NCBI RefSeq assembly: GCF_001427795.1
Contig: NZ_LMHJ01000001.1
Location: 1,823,664-1,887,663 of the forward strand
Origin: Nocardioides sp. Root682
GTDB taxonomy: Bacteria; Actinomycetota; Actinomycetes; Propionibacteriales; Nocardioidaceae
Length of the DNA stretch: 64,000 nucleotides
Reading direction: 5' to 3'
The notes under the pieces were generated by a model. It was not told where the DNA came from. It worked only from the letters and a program-made list of their open reading frames with translations, and did not search any database. Position numbers and translations under genes: made by a program. How positions within the stretch are numbered: the stretch's first letter is position 1; each line of letters opens with the position of its first letter. Shown here piece by piece: positions 24,512-32,217 of the stretch.

Positions 24512-24529
24512 ACCTACCTATTAGTCGGT
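24512..24529. promoter_or_regulatory. Island operator 4 (sulfatase 3 / beta-lactamase-fold divergent promoter)
   Basis: ACCTAC-CTATTA-GTCGGT. On the minus strand it occupies exactly the 17 bases between TTGCTG and TAGGTT (24507-24512), the promoter of the sulfatase 3 operon. Its A+T core TATTAG (24519-24524) may serve as -10 for the plus-strand gene. Confidence 0.8.
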
Positions 24530-24552
24530 CAGCAAGCGTGAGGGACGAGAAA

Positions 24553-25707
24553 ATGACGGCGATCAACGGGCACTGCAAGCCGGACTTCGCACTGGTGCGC
24601 CAGGCCTTCGAGTCCAACTTCGACCAGGGCCTCGAGGACGGCGCGAGCGTCTGCGTGACCCTCGACGGAGAGGTGGTGGTCGACCTGTGGGGCGGCACGG
24701 ACGGCCACGGGCAGCCTTGGCAGGCAGACACCCTGGTCAACGTCTGGTCGGTCACGAAGACGATGAGCGCGACTGTCCTCCTGATGCTCGCCGACCGCGG
24801 GGAGCTCGACCTCGAGGCCCCGGTCGCGCGGTACTGGCCGGAGTTCGGCACGGGCGGCAAGGACGAGGTCCTCGTCCGTCACGTCCTCTCCCACACCGCG
24901 GGGCTGCCCGGATGGTCGACGCCCATCACGCCGCGAGACCTCGCCGACCACGAAGCAGTGGCCGACGCCCTGGCCAGGCAGGACCTGTGGTGGCGTCCCG
25001 GCACCCGCGGCGGCTACCACCCGCTCACCCAGGGATTCCTGGAGGACGCACTCGTCCGCAAGGTCACCGGCCAGAGCCTCGGCTGCTTCTTCGACAGCGA
25101 GATCGCCCAGGCCCTCGGCGCCGACTTCCACATCGGCCTGCCCGCCGAACACGACGGTCGAGCAGCCCGCATCACTCCCCCGGCGTTCGGCATCGGTGGC
25201 GATCCGGCCACAGCGGTCGACGACGCCGCTGACGCAGCGATGGCCGCCCGCGTCGCGGCCAGCTGCCCCTTGACCGGCGACGAACCCAACGAACGGTGGT
25301 GGCGCGCCGCCGAGATCCCCGCCGCCAACGGCTCGGGCAACGCGCGCTCGATCGCTCGGGTGCACGCTGCCCTCGCCTGCGACGGCACCCTCGACGGCGT
25401 GCGCCTGATGGCGCCCGCGATGCTCGACCGGGTCCTGGAGGAGCAGAGCAGCGCGATGGATCCCGTCATGCGCTACCCGCTGCGGTACGGCATCGGGTTC
25501 GGCCTGGTCAGCGCCGGCGTGCCCCTGAGCCCGAATCCTCGATCCTTCTGGTGGGCGGGCTGGGGCGGCGCGATGGCGCTGGTGGACCGCGACGCCCGGA
25601 TGACCGTGAGCTACGCGATGAACAACATGTCCTCCGAGGCGCAGGACCTGCGGGCGATCAACTTGATCTTCCATGCCTACGCCGCCCTGGAGGCCCGCTC
25701 CGGCTGA
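24553..25707 (+). CDS. Serine hydrolase of the class C beta-lactamase fold (EstB-like)
   Basis: 384 residues. The catalytic motif Ser66-Val-Thr-Lys69 (VWSVTKTMS) is the SxxK of this fold, and Tyr155 in RGGYHPLTQG stands where YxN is expected, giving the YHP variant seen in carboxylesterase EstB-like members and not true beta-lactamases. LSHTAGLPGW and WWAGWGGAMAL (in place of KTG) support the family. No signal peptide, so it acts in the cytoplasm, presumably on ester or amide bonds of the island substrate. GAGGGA precedes ATG 24553. It is divergent from sulfatase 3 and shares operator 4. Confidence 0.9.
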   Translation: MTAINGHCKPDFALVRQAFESNFDQGLEDGASVCVTLDGEVVVDLWGGTDGHGQPWQADTLVNVWSVTKTMSATVLLMLADRGELDLEAPVARYWPEFGTGGKDEVLVRHVLSHTAGLPGWSTPITPRDLADHEAVADALARQDLWWRPGTRGGYHPLTQGFLEDALVRKVTGQSLGCFFDSEIAQALGADFHIGLPAEHDGRAARITPPAFGIGGDPATAVDDAADAAMAARVAASCPLTGDEPNERWWRAAEIPAANGSGNARSIARVHAALACDGTLDGVRLMAPAMLDRVLEEQSSAMDPVMRYPLRYGIGFGLVSAGVPLSPNPRSFWWAGWGGAMALVDRDARMTVSYAMNNMSSEAQDLRAINLIFHAYAALEARSG

Positions 25708-25716
25708 GCGGGCCTC
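25690..25716. terminator. Bidirectional terminator, 11-bp stem
   Basis: GAGGCCCGCTC, loop CGGCT, then GAGCGGGCCTC: an 11-bp perfect stem with the TGA of the beta-lactamase-fold gene across the loop and 3' arm. It lies between that gene and the convergent ROK kinase gene. Confidence 0.8.
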
Positions 25717-25733
25717 CCCGTACGGTCAAGCCC

Positions 25734-26690
25734 TCATTGGTGCACCGCGGACCGCGCAAGGTCGGCCGCGCCGATGATTCCCGCATCGGTGCCGAGCTCG
25801 GCGGGAATGACGCGCACCCGGGTCATGCCGGGACGCTGCACGAGCGAGGCGTTCAGCGCCCGTTCGGCGGGCTCGAGGAGAAGGCTTCCGGCCTCCGCGA
25901 CCCCGCCGCCGACGACAACGGTGTCGAGATCGAGGACCGTGATCAGTCCGGCAAGCACCTCGCCCAGCCAGCTGCCGATGACGGCGAGCTGCCCCCGAGC
26001 GAACCGGTCGCCGTCCTGGGCTGCGTCGGTGACGTCCGACCCCGTCAGCGTCGCAACATCCCGGTCCACGCGATCGAGCAGGGCAACGGTCTCCGGACCC
26101 CGTTCGTCCAGCAGGTGTCGCGTGTTGCGCACGAGCGCACTACCACTGGCGTACTGCTCGAGACAGCCGTGGCGCCCGCAGCCGCACAGGAGGCCACCGC
26201 GTTCGGCGGGGAGGTGGCCGACCTCGCCCGCCACGCCCGTCGCTCCGCGCCTGAGACGTCCGTCGAGGATCAGGCCAGCGCCGACGCCGGTGCCGACGGT
26301 CACCACGAGACACTCGTCCCGGCCGCGCGCGGCGCCGTACCGGAACTCGCCCCACCCAGCGGCATTGCTGTCGTTCTCCAGGGTCACCGGAGCGCCGATC
26401 GCGTCCTCGAGCATTCGCCGCAGGGGTACGTCGACCAGGCCCAGGTTGGGCGCGACGAGGACGCGCGACTGCGTGATGTCGACGAACCCGGCCACAGCAA
26501 CACCGATCCCTGAGACCGGAGCGTCGTCGGCCACATCCGCAACGACGCGCCGAACCCCCTCGACCATGCTGCGCACGTCCTCGGACCTGGTGTCCTCACG
26601 GGAACGCCGAACGACGCGGCCCGCGCCGTCGACCACGCCGGCGAGCACCTTCGTGCCACCGAGGTCGACACCGACCCGGACCGGGTTCAC
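25734..26690 (-). CDS. ROK-family sugar kinase (glucokinase-like)
   Basis: 318 residues. The N-terminal phosphate loop is GVDLGGTKVLAGVV and the ROK zinc motif is CGCGRHGCLEQYASG near residue 170, with the catalytic region LENDSNAAGWGEF near 110, so this is an active sugar kinase and not a ROK repressor: there is no N-terminal helix-turn-helix. It probably phosphorylates glucose or a related hexose released by the GH1/GH3 enzymes. GTG 26690 overlaps the stop of the DUF3068 gene (GTGA). It is the last gene of the importer operon. Confidence 0.93.
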   Translation of the reverse strand: MNPVRVGVDLGGTKVLAGVVDGAGRVVRRSREDTRSEDVRSMVEGVRRVVADVADDAPVSGIGVAVAGFVDITQSRVLVAPNLGLVDVPLRRMLEDAIGAPVTLENDSNAAGWGEFRYGAARGRDECLVVTVGTGVGAGLILDGRLRRGATGVAGEVGHLPAERGGLLCGCGRHGCLEQYASGSALVRNTRHLLDERGPETVALLDRVDRDVATLTGSDVTDAAQDGDRFARGQLAVIGSWLGEVLAGLITVLDLDTVVVGGGVAEAGSLLLEPAERALNASLVQRPGMTRVRVIPAELGTDAGIIGAADLARSAVHQ

Positions 26691-27637
26691 TGGCCGGCCC
26701 GGCGACCCGACCGGCCGGTCGAACCACGCATCAGCAGGATTCCCGCGCCCAGCGCGAGCAGCCCGAACACCAGCGAGCCCGCAGGGATGTCGCTCTGGAA
26801 GCGCTTCAGCGTCGCGGCGCGGTCGCCGTACTTGTCGACGTTGGCCTTGACCTGCGCGTCGGTGTACGCGAGCTTGCCGGAGAACAGCGTGCGAACCTTC
26901 TGTCCGTCGATCGTCAGGGTGTCGTTCACGTCCTGCACGTCGTTGAGGATCGCGCCCGTACGCGGCTCGACGAAGAGGGTCCGGTTGATGCCGTAGGTCC
27001 GGTCGGCCGGGACCTTGCCATCGGCCGTCAGACCGACGGACTTGGCGGCCACCTCCTGGCTGCCGACCACGGTCGCGGGCATCTTGATCTCGAACCGGTA
27101 CGCCGTCATGCCTTCGACCTCGGCCGTCCCGCGGTAGGTGGCCTTGACGGACTTGCCCGACGTGCTGTCCCACATTTCGTAGGTCTTCTTCTCGGTACCG
27201 AACGGGAACTTCAGCACCAGGCTGTTGCGCTGGTCCTTGCTGATCGCCTGGTCGACGACCTCGGCGAAGCTCTCGCAGCAGGGCTTCGCCATGCCGGTGG
27301 AGGCGTCGAGAGCGGTGCGCGCCATGCTCTGCTGAACGACGACACCCTCGGACGTCGAGCGTGTGGTCGTGGTGAACCACACCACGACGCCGCCCGGCGC
27401 GTCCTTCGCTGCCTCGAGGTCACCGACCGTCTTCTGCTTCACGGTGAGGTCTGTCGTCACCTCGCTCTGGCTCGACGGCACGAAGACCGTCGCGTTGCTC
27501 GCGTTCATCGTGATGACGTCACGCGGGTCCTTCTCGGCAACCGCGAGCTGCGCGGAGCCGTAGAACCGCAGCACCAGGGCAGCAGTGACGAGGAAGGCGC
27601 CGAGTCCGATGAGGATGACGGGCAGGTGGCGACGCAT
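26687..27637 (-). CDS. DUF3068 (PorA-like) envelope protein
   Basis: 316 residues with an N-terminal membrane segment (VILIGLGAFLVTAALVLRF) and a C-terminal one (GSLVFGLLALGAGILLM) before a basic tail, leaving a large extracytoplasmic beta-rich domain. This is the DUF3068 arrangement of actinobacterial envelope proteins; function is unknown. Features such as ITMNASNATVFVPSS and GINRTLFVEPRTGAILN fit the family. ATG 27637 has GGAGAA upstream. It follows the GT2 gene by 36 bases and is coupled to the ROK gene. Confidence 0.88.
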   Translation of the reverse strand: MRRHLPVILIGLGAFLVTAALVLRFYGSAQLAVAEKDPRDVITMNASNATVFVPSSQSEVTTDLTVKQKTVGDLEAAKDAPGGVVVWFTTTTRSTSEGVVVQQSMARTALDASTGMAKPCCESFAEVVDQAISKDQRNSLVLKFPFGTEKKTYEMWDSTSGKSVKATYRGTAEVEGMTAYRFEIKMPATVVGSQEVAAKSVGLTADGKVPADRTYGINRTLFVEPRTGAILNDVQDVNDTLTIDGQKVRTLFSGKLAYTDAQVKANVDKYGDRAATLKRFQSDIPAGSLVFGLLALGAGILLMRGSTGRSGRRAGQ

Positions 27638-27673
27638 GGGTTCTCCTAGAGGCGAGAGAGGTGGGGCCGAGTC

Positions 27674-28480
27674 CTAGAGGTGAAGCTGGGCAAAGCACTG
27701 TTGCGGTTGCAGGGGGTCGGTCAGGTCGACCCGGAAGAGGTCCCGCAGGGACCGCGAATCGGGCCGGGTCCGCCAGTAGATGCCGGCCAGCTCGGCGAAC
27801 GCCGCAGCGCCATGGCGGGCCGGGTGGAAGGTGGAGCCGGGTACGTCGGTCCAGGTGACGGGGAGCTCGACGATGTCCGCCCGCCGTTCACGCAGACGCG
27901 CCAGCAGCTCCACGTCGAAGCTGAATCCGGTGGCGTGGACGTCGCGGAAGACACGGCGAGCCAGGTCGCCGCGCATCACCTTGAAGCCGCACTGCGTGTC
28001 GGAGATCCCGCTGACCAGGCGCGCGGCAGCGGCACGGTAGGCGGCAGCACCGAGTCCGCGCACTGCGAGGTGCCGGGCACTGACGACGGAGTCCGGATGG
28101 GCACGCGAGCCGACGGCAACATCTGCACCCGCAGCGAGGCTCGCCAACGCGCGGTCCAGCGCGTCCAGCGACGTGGCACCGTCGGCGTCCATGAAGGCGA
28201 CGTAGTCCGCGTCGGATGCCGCGACGCCCGCAGCCACGGCGGCGCCCTTGCCGCGACGTGCGCAGCTCAGGACGGTCACCGGGAAGGGTGCACTGGAGGC
28301 CCGCGCTGCGACTCCGGCAGTGTCATCGGTGCTGGCGTTGTCCACGACGATGGTCTCGATCCGGGCGATGACGCCGGACGGCCTCGCTGCGACGTGACGG
28401 CGCAGGAGCTCCAGGGTTCCGGGCAGCCGCGCGGATTCGTTGTACGCCGGGATGACCACCTGGAGGCGCGACTCACTCAT
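27674..28480 (-). CDS. Family 2 glycosyltransferase (DPM1/ALG5-like)
   Basis: 268 residues. Signature strands are LQVVIPAYNESARLP, IVVDNASTDDT and the DxD-type YVAFMDADGA; RRGKGAAVAAGV and DTQCGFKVMRGDLARRVF are characteristic of polyprenyl-phosphate sugar transferases (dolichyl-phosphate mannose/glucose synthase type). It should move a sugar from a nucleotide donor to polyprenyl phosphate at the inner membrane face. I chose ATG 28480 because the family begins with MSESRLQVVIPAYNE; its start overlaps the preceding 44-codon gene by eight bases. Sits with DUF3068, hinting at envelope glycosylation. Confidence 0.9.
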   Translation of the reverse strand: MSESRLQVVIPAYNESARLPGTLELLRRHVAARPSGVIARIETIVVDNASTDDTAGVAARASSAPFPVTVLSCARRGKGAAVAAGVAASDADYVAFMDADGATSLDALDRALASLAAGADVAVGSRAHPDSVVSARHLAVRGLGAAAYRAAAARLVSGISDTQCGFKVMRGDLARRVFRDVHATGFSFDVELLARLRERRADIVELPVTWTDVPGSTFHPARHGAAAFAELAGIYWRTRPDSRSLRDLFRVDLTDPLQPQQCFAQLHL

Positions 28481-28607
28481 CGGCGTAGCTGACGACCATC
28501 CCGGGAGACTGCGTGGACGGTTCCTTGGGCTCGGCCGCATGCACGCCCGCCACCGAGGTGACGGCGGCCAGCAGGACAGCAGCGATGGCAGTGATGACGA
28601 CGTTCAT
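28473..28607 (-). CDS. Small secreted or membrane peptide, 44 residues
   Basis: Sequence starts [20 protein letters not shown], one hydrophobic helix that reads as a signal peptide or anchor, followed by a short polar tail ending VVSYADE. AGGAG lies seven bases before ATG 28607, the ATG overlaps the stop of the ABC ATPase gene (ATGA) and the stop overlaps the GT2 start by eight bases, which all support real translation. It loosely recalls the DUF2613-type small secreted proteins of actinobacteria, but I am not sure of the family. It is easily missed in annotation. Confidence 0.65.
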   Translation of the reverse strand: MNVVITAIAAVLLAAVTSVAGVHAAEPKEPSTQSPGMVVSYADE

Positions 28608-29470
28608 GGGGCGCTCCTCTGGATGGTGATCGGGGACATCGAAGTGGCGGACGTGCGTTCGCGATGTGCCAGCCGCATCTCGCGGCGTTCGCGCTGACGT
28701 CCTGGGTCGGCGACCGGCGACGCGAGCAGCAGCTCCTCGGTGAAGGCATGCTCCGGTCGTGATGTGACCTGGGCGCACTTCCCGAACTCGACCAGGCGGC
28801 CCTGCTTGAGCACTGCGACCCGGTGGCTGATGTGCCGCACGACTCCGATGTCGTGCGAGACGAAGAGGTACGCAACCCCGGTCCGCTCCTGGATGTCGAC
28901 CAAGAGCTGCAGGACGCGATCCTGGGTCGAGAGGTCCAGCGCCGAGACCGGCTCGTCGCACACGATCAGCTCTGGCTCCAGGGCGAGGGCACGCGCGATC
29001 GCCACCCGTTGCCGCTGGCCCCCGGAGAACTCCCGGGCGAAGCGATCTGCAGCGCCTGTCGGGAGACCGACCTGGTCGAGGAGCTCGACGACGCGACCCC
29101 TGGCCGTTGCCCTGGACCACCCGGCTGCCCTGAGGGGTTCGGACAGGATGTCCTCGACGGTCATCGCCGGGTTCAGCGAGGTGTACGGGTCCTGGAAGAC
29201 CACCTGGATCCTGGCTGCCAGCGGACGGCGCTGCGCCCGGGTCAACGACTGGATCTCCTGCCCGTCGTAACGGATGCGACCCGACGTCACCGGCGCGAGG
29301 CCCAGGACTGCACGACCGATGGTCGTCTTCCCCGAGCCGGACTCACCCACCAGACCGACGGTCTCGTGCGGACGAACGTCGAGGTTGACGTGGTCAACGG
29401 CCGTGAACGAGCGACCACGACGGCGACCCGGGTAGCGGACGACCAGGTCATCGATCTCCAGCAGGCTCAT
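28604..29470 (-). CDS. Peptide/oligosaccharide ABC transporter ATP-binding protein (DppF-like)
   Basis: 288 residues. Walker [10 protein letters not shown] near residue 42, Q-loop [15 protein letters not shown] signature [16 protein letters not shown], Walker [13 protein letters not shown] and the H-loop SHDIGVV are all present. In the Opp/Dpp family this ATPase pairs with the DppD-like domain, here fused to the permease encoded just upstream. ATG 29470 overlaps that gene (ATGA). The family imports peptides, nickel complexes or oligosaccharides; the island context favours a glycoside. Confidence 0.95.
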   Translation of the reverse strand: MSLLEIDDLVVRYPGRRRGRSFTAVDHVNLDVRPHETVGLVGESGSGKTTIGRAVLGLAPVTSGRIRYDGQEIQSLTRAQRRPLAARIQVVFQDPYTSLNPAMTVEDILSEPLRAAGWSRATARGRVVELLDQVGLPTGAADRFAREFSGGQRQRVAIARALALEPELIVCDEPVSALDLSTQDRVLQLLVDIQERTGVAYLFVSHDIGVVRHISHRVAVLKQGRLVEFGKCAQVTSRPEHAFTEELLLASPVADPGRQRERREMRLAHRERTSATSMSPITIQRSAP

Positions 29471-31272
29471 CGGTGGGCCTCTCCTGTGTGGGCACCCTGT
29501 CGCGCCGAGCGAGCCTCGACGTAGTCCGGGCGCACGTGGTTCTCATCGGGCACGGCATCGAGCAGCATTCGCGAGTACTCGTGTCTCGGGCGCGCGAAGA
29601 ACTCCTCGACCGGCGCCGTCTCGACCACCTGGCCGTCGCGCATCACCGCGACGTCGTCACACAGGTCGGCGATGACACCGAGGTCGTGGCTGACCAGGAT
29701 GATCGACATGCCGAACTCCTCCTGCACGCTGCGGAGCAGATCGAGGATCTCGCTCTGCACCGTCACGTCGAGTGCGGTGGTCGGCTCGTCCGCGATGAGG
29801 ATGCGCGGCTCGGTCGACACCGCTCCGGCGATCAGCACCCGCTGCGCCATCCCTCCAGAGATCTGGTGGGGGTAGGACTTCATCACCCGTTCCGGGTCGC
29901 GGATCTCCATCCGCGACAGGAGCGCCACCGCGCGATCCCGAGCCTCGGCACGGCCGACTCCCCGGGCACGCATCGGCTCGATCAGCTGGTAGCCGATGGT
30001 GAAGGTCGGGTCCAGGTTGCTCATCGGCTCCTGCGGGACGTAGGCGATCGCCTCCCGCACCCGCCTGGCGCGGTCTCGAGGGGCCAGACGGAGGATCTCC
30101 GTACCGTCCAGCCAGACCTCCCCGGCTGTCAGCATCGCCTGGCGCGGCAACAGGTCCAGCAGTGCGAACGCAGTCTGCGTCTTGCCGGAACCCGACTCGC
30201 CGACCAGGCCGAGGGTGTGGCCGCGGCGCAACGTCAGGTTGGCCGAGCGCACCACTTCGACGACCTCCCCACCTGAGGGATAGCCAACGGTCAGGCCGCG
30301 AACGGCAAGAACGTCATCTGCGCCGGGCGGGGCGTCCGACGAAGCAGGAACCGGCTTGAGATGAGTCGCCTTCGAGCGCGACGCCGCGGCCGCGCCCCCG
30401 TCCGTCCGCTGCAGCGCATCGCGCGCGCCGCTCGCGATGAGGAAGAAGGCCGCGACCGTCACGGCCATCGCCAGACCGGGCCACACGAACAGGACAGGAT
30501 TGGCGCTCATCGCGGCGAAGCCCTCGCCGAGCATGCCTCCCCAGGTGATCGTCGTCGAGTCGCCGAGTCCAAGGAAGTCCAGACCCGTCTGGACCGTGAT
30601 GGCGACCCCGGCCATCACGCTGACCATCAGGACGAGCGGTCCGCGCACCACCCTGAAGACGTGCCGCGCGATGATGCGGAGGTCGGAGAGCCCAGCCACC
30701 TTCGCGGCATCGATGTAGAGGTCGTTGCGTACGGCGTGCACCTGCGCGCGGAGCAGCCGGAACACCGCGGGGGCCATCATGCAGCCGAGTGCCGTCATCG
30801 AGATCCACATCGAGGTGCCCAGGCTGGACACGATCGCCAGCAGCACGATGATGGAGGGCAGCGACATCACCATGCTGGACAGCCAGTCCAGCGCCATGTC
30901 GATCCGGCCGCCGTAGTAGCCAGCGACGAGTCCACCGGGCAACCCGAGCAGCATCGCGACGACCAGGGCGATCACGCCACTGAACATCGTGGCCTTCGTC
31001 GCCACGACCAGTCGTGAAAGCACGTCGCGTCCGCCGCTGTCCGTACCGAGCAGGTGGCCGTCTGTTCCGGGAGCCTCGTTGAGGTGGTAGAGATCAGCGC
31101 TCCAGGGCGCATCAGGGGCGACCCAGTCCATCACGATCGCCGCCACGAGAGCGCACATCACGACGACAAGGAGGACGACCCCCACTCGCGACAAGGGATT
31201 GCGCAGGATCATGCGGAAGGTCGATGGCCGGTTCGGGGCGTCCATCGCCTGTGCGGAAATCTCGATGCTCAT
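29467..31272 (-). CDS. Fused ABC permease (DppC-like) and ATPase (DppD-like)
   Basis: 601 residues in two parts. Residues about 1-285 are a DppC-type permease with six membrane segments and the EAA-like cytoplasmic loop (YIDAAKVAGLSDLRIIARHV). Residues about 310-580 are a DppD-type ATPase with Walker [10 protein letters not shown], signature HQISGGMAQRV, Walker B LIADEPTTALD and SHDLGV. The linker near 285-310 is Ala/Ser rich. Such fusions occur in actinobacterial Dpp-type systems. ATG 31272 overlaps the DppB-like gene (ATGA) and the 3' end overlaps the DppF-like gene, so the importer is translated as a coupled set. Confidence 0.94.
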   Translation of the reverse strand: MSIEISAQAMDAPNRPSTFRMILRNPLSRVGVVLLVVVMCALVAAIVMDWVAPDAPWSADLYHLNEAPGTDGHLLGTDSGGRDVLSRLVVATKATMFSGVIALVVAMLLGLPGGLVAGYYGGRIDMALDWLSSMVMSLPSIIVLLAIVSSLGTSMWISMTALGCMMAPAVFRLLRAQVHAVRNDLYIDAAKVAGLSDLRIIARHVFRVVRGPLVLMVSVMAGVAITVQTGLDFLGLGDSTTITWGGMLGEGFAAMSANPVLFVWPGLAMAVTVAAFFLIASGARDALQRTDGGAAAASRSKATHLKPVPASSDAPPGADDVLAVRGLTVGYPSGGEVVEVVRSANLTLRRGHTLGLVGESGSGKTQTAFALLDLLPRQAMLTAGEVWLDGTEILRLAPRDRARRVREAIAYVPQEPMSNLDPTFTIGYQLIEPMRARGVGRAEARDRAVALLSRMEIRDPERVMKSYPHQISGGMAQRVLIAGAVSTEPRILIADEPTTALDVTVQSEILDLLRSVQEEFGMSIILVSHDLGVIADLCDDVAVMRDGQVVETAPVEEFFARPRHEYSRMLLDAVPDENHVRPDYVEARSARQGAHTGEAHR

Positions 31273-32210
31273 GCTGTCCTTGCCTTCGGGATGAGCCACA
31301 TCTGGGCGAGGTCGACGAGCAGGTTGACGAGGATCACCAGGCCACCGGTCAGCAGCACCATGCCCATGATCACGGGCCGGTCGCCAGCGGTGGTCGCCTC
31401 GACGGACAACGCTCCGAGGCCGGGCAGCGCAAAGACCTTCTCGACCATGAACGCCCCTCCGAGCATCGCCACGAACCCGAGCGACAGTGAGGTCAGCCAG
31501 GGCGGCGCCGCGTTGCGCAACGCATGGCGGAACAACAGCGAGCGACCCGAGATCCCTCGCGAACGGAGCGTCCTGATGTAGTCGGCGTCGAGCACGTCCA
31601 TGAGCGAACCGCGAGCCTGGAGCGATGCGCCAGCAACGCTGCCGAGGGTGAGGGACAGGACTGGCAGCACCAACGACCGCGCCCACTCGACGGGAGACTC
31701 CCCCAGCGGCACGTAGCCGAAGACGGGGAACACCTGGATCTTGACGGCGAGAACCAGGAGCAGCAGCAGCGCGAGGAGATATGCCGGCAGGACGTGCCCG
31801 ATCACGGCGAGCGACTGCACGAACCGGTCCACCGACTTGCGCCCGTAGACCGACGCAACGGCCAGCGCCAGGCTGAGCACGGCGATCACGACCATGCTGA
31901 GCGCGACCATCGACATGGTCACCGGCAGGTTGGCCCGGATCTTGTCGGCGACCGGTTGGTCGCCGATGTAGGAGTTGCCCAGATCGCCGTGAGCGACACC
32001 TCCCACCCAGTCGGCGAACTGTTCGAGCATGGGCCGATCGACACCAAGGCGGTGGTTCTCGGCCGCGACCTGGGCATGGGTGGCCTCCGGCCCGAGGATG
32101 TTGCGGGCAGGGTCTCCGTCACCGAGGCCAGTGATCACGAACCCGACGACGCACACCGCCACGAGCAGGATCACCGCGGCGACCAACCGCTTGAGCAGGA
32201 TCATCAACAT
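31269..32210 (-). CDS. ABC transporter permease (DppB-like)
   Basis: 313 residues, about six membrane segments, with the family N-terminal helix (VAAVILLVAVCVVGFVITGL), the periplasmic GVDRPMLEQFADWVGG region and the cytoplasmic EAA-type loop YIRTLRSRGISGRSLLFRHALRN. It forms the membrane channel with the DppC-like half of the next protein. GGAGA lies upstream of ATG 32210. The solute-binding protein gene ends seven bases before. Confidence 0.95.
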   Translation of the reverse strand: MLMILLKRLVAAVILLVAVCVVGFVITGLGDGDPARNILGPEATHAQVAAENHRLGVDRPMLEQFADWVGGVAHGDLGNSYIGDQPVADKIRANLPVTMSMVALSMVVIAVLSLALAVASVYGRKSVDRFVQSLAVIGHVLPAYLLALLLLLVLAVKIQVFPVFGYVPLGESPVEWARSLVLPVLSLTLGSVAGASLQARGSLMDVLDADYIRTLRSRGISGRSLLFRHALRNAAPPWLTSLSLGFVAMLGGAFMVEKVFALPGLGALSVEATTAGDRPVIMGMVLLTGGLVILVNLLVDLAQMWLIPKARTA

Positions 32211-32217
32211 CGACAGA

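Noticed and set aside
24553..25707. A true class C beta-lactamase
   Set aside because: The YxN motif is replaced by YHP, the KTG motif by WGG, there is no signal peptide, and the gene is in a catabolic regulon; an esterase is more likely.
25734..26690. A ROK transcriptional repressor
   Set aside because: No N-terminal helix-turn-helix; the protein begins directly with the kinase phosphate loop DLGGTK.
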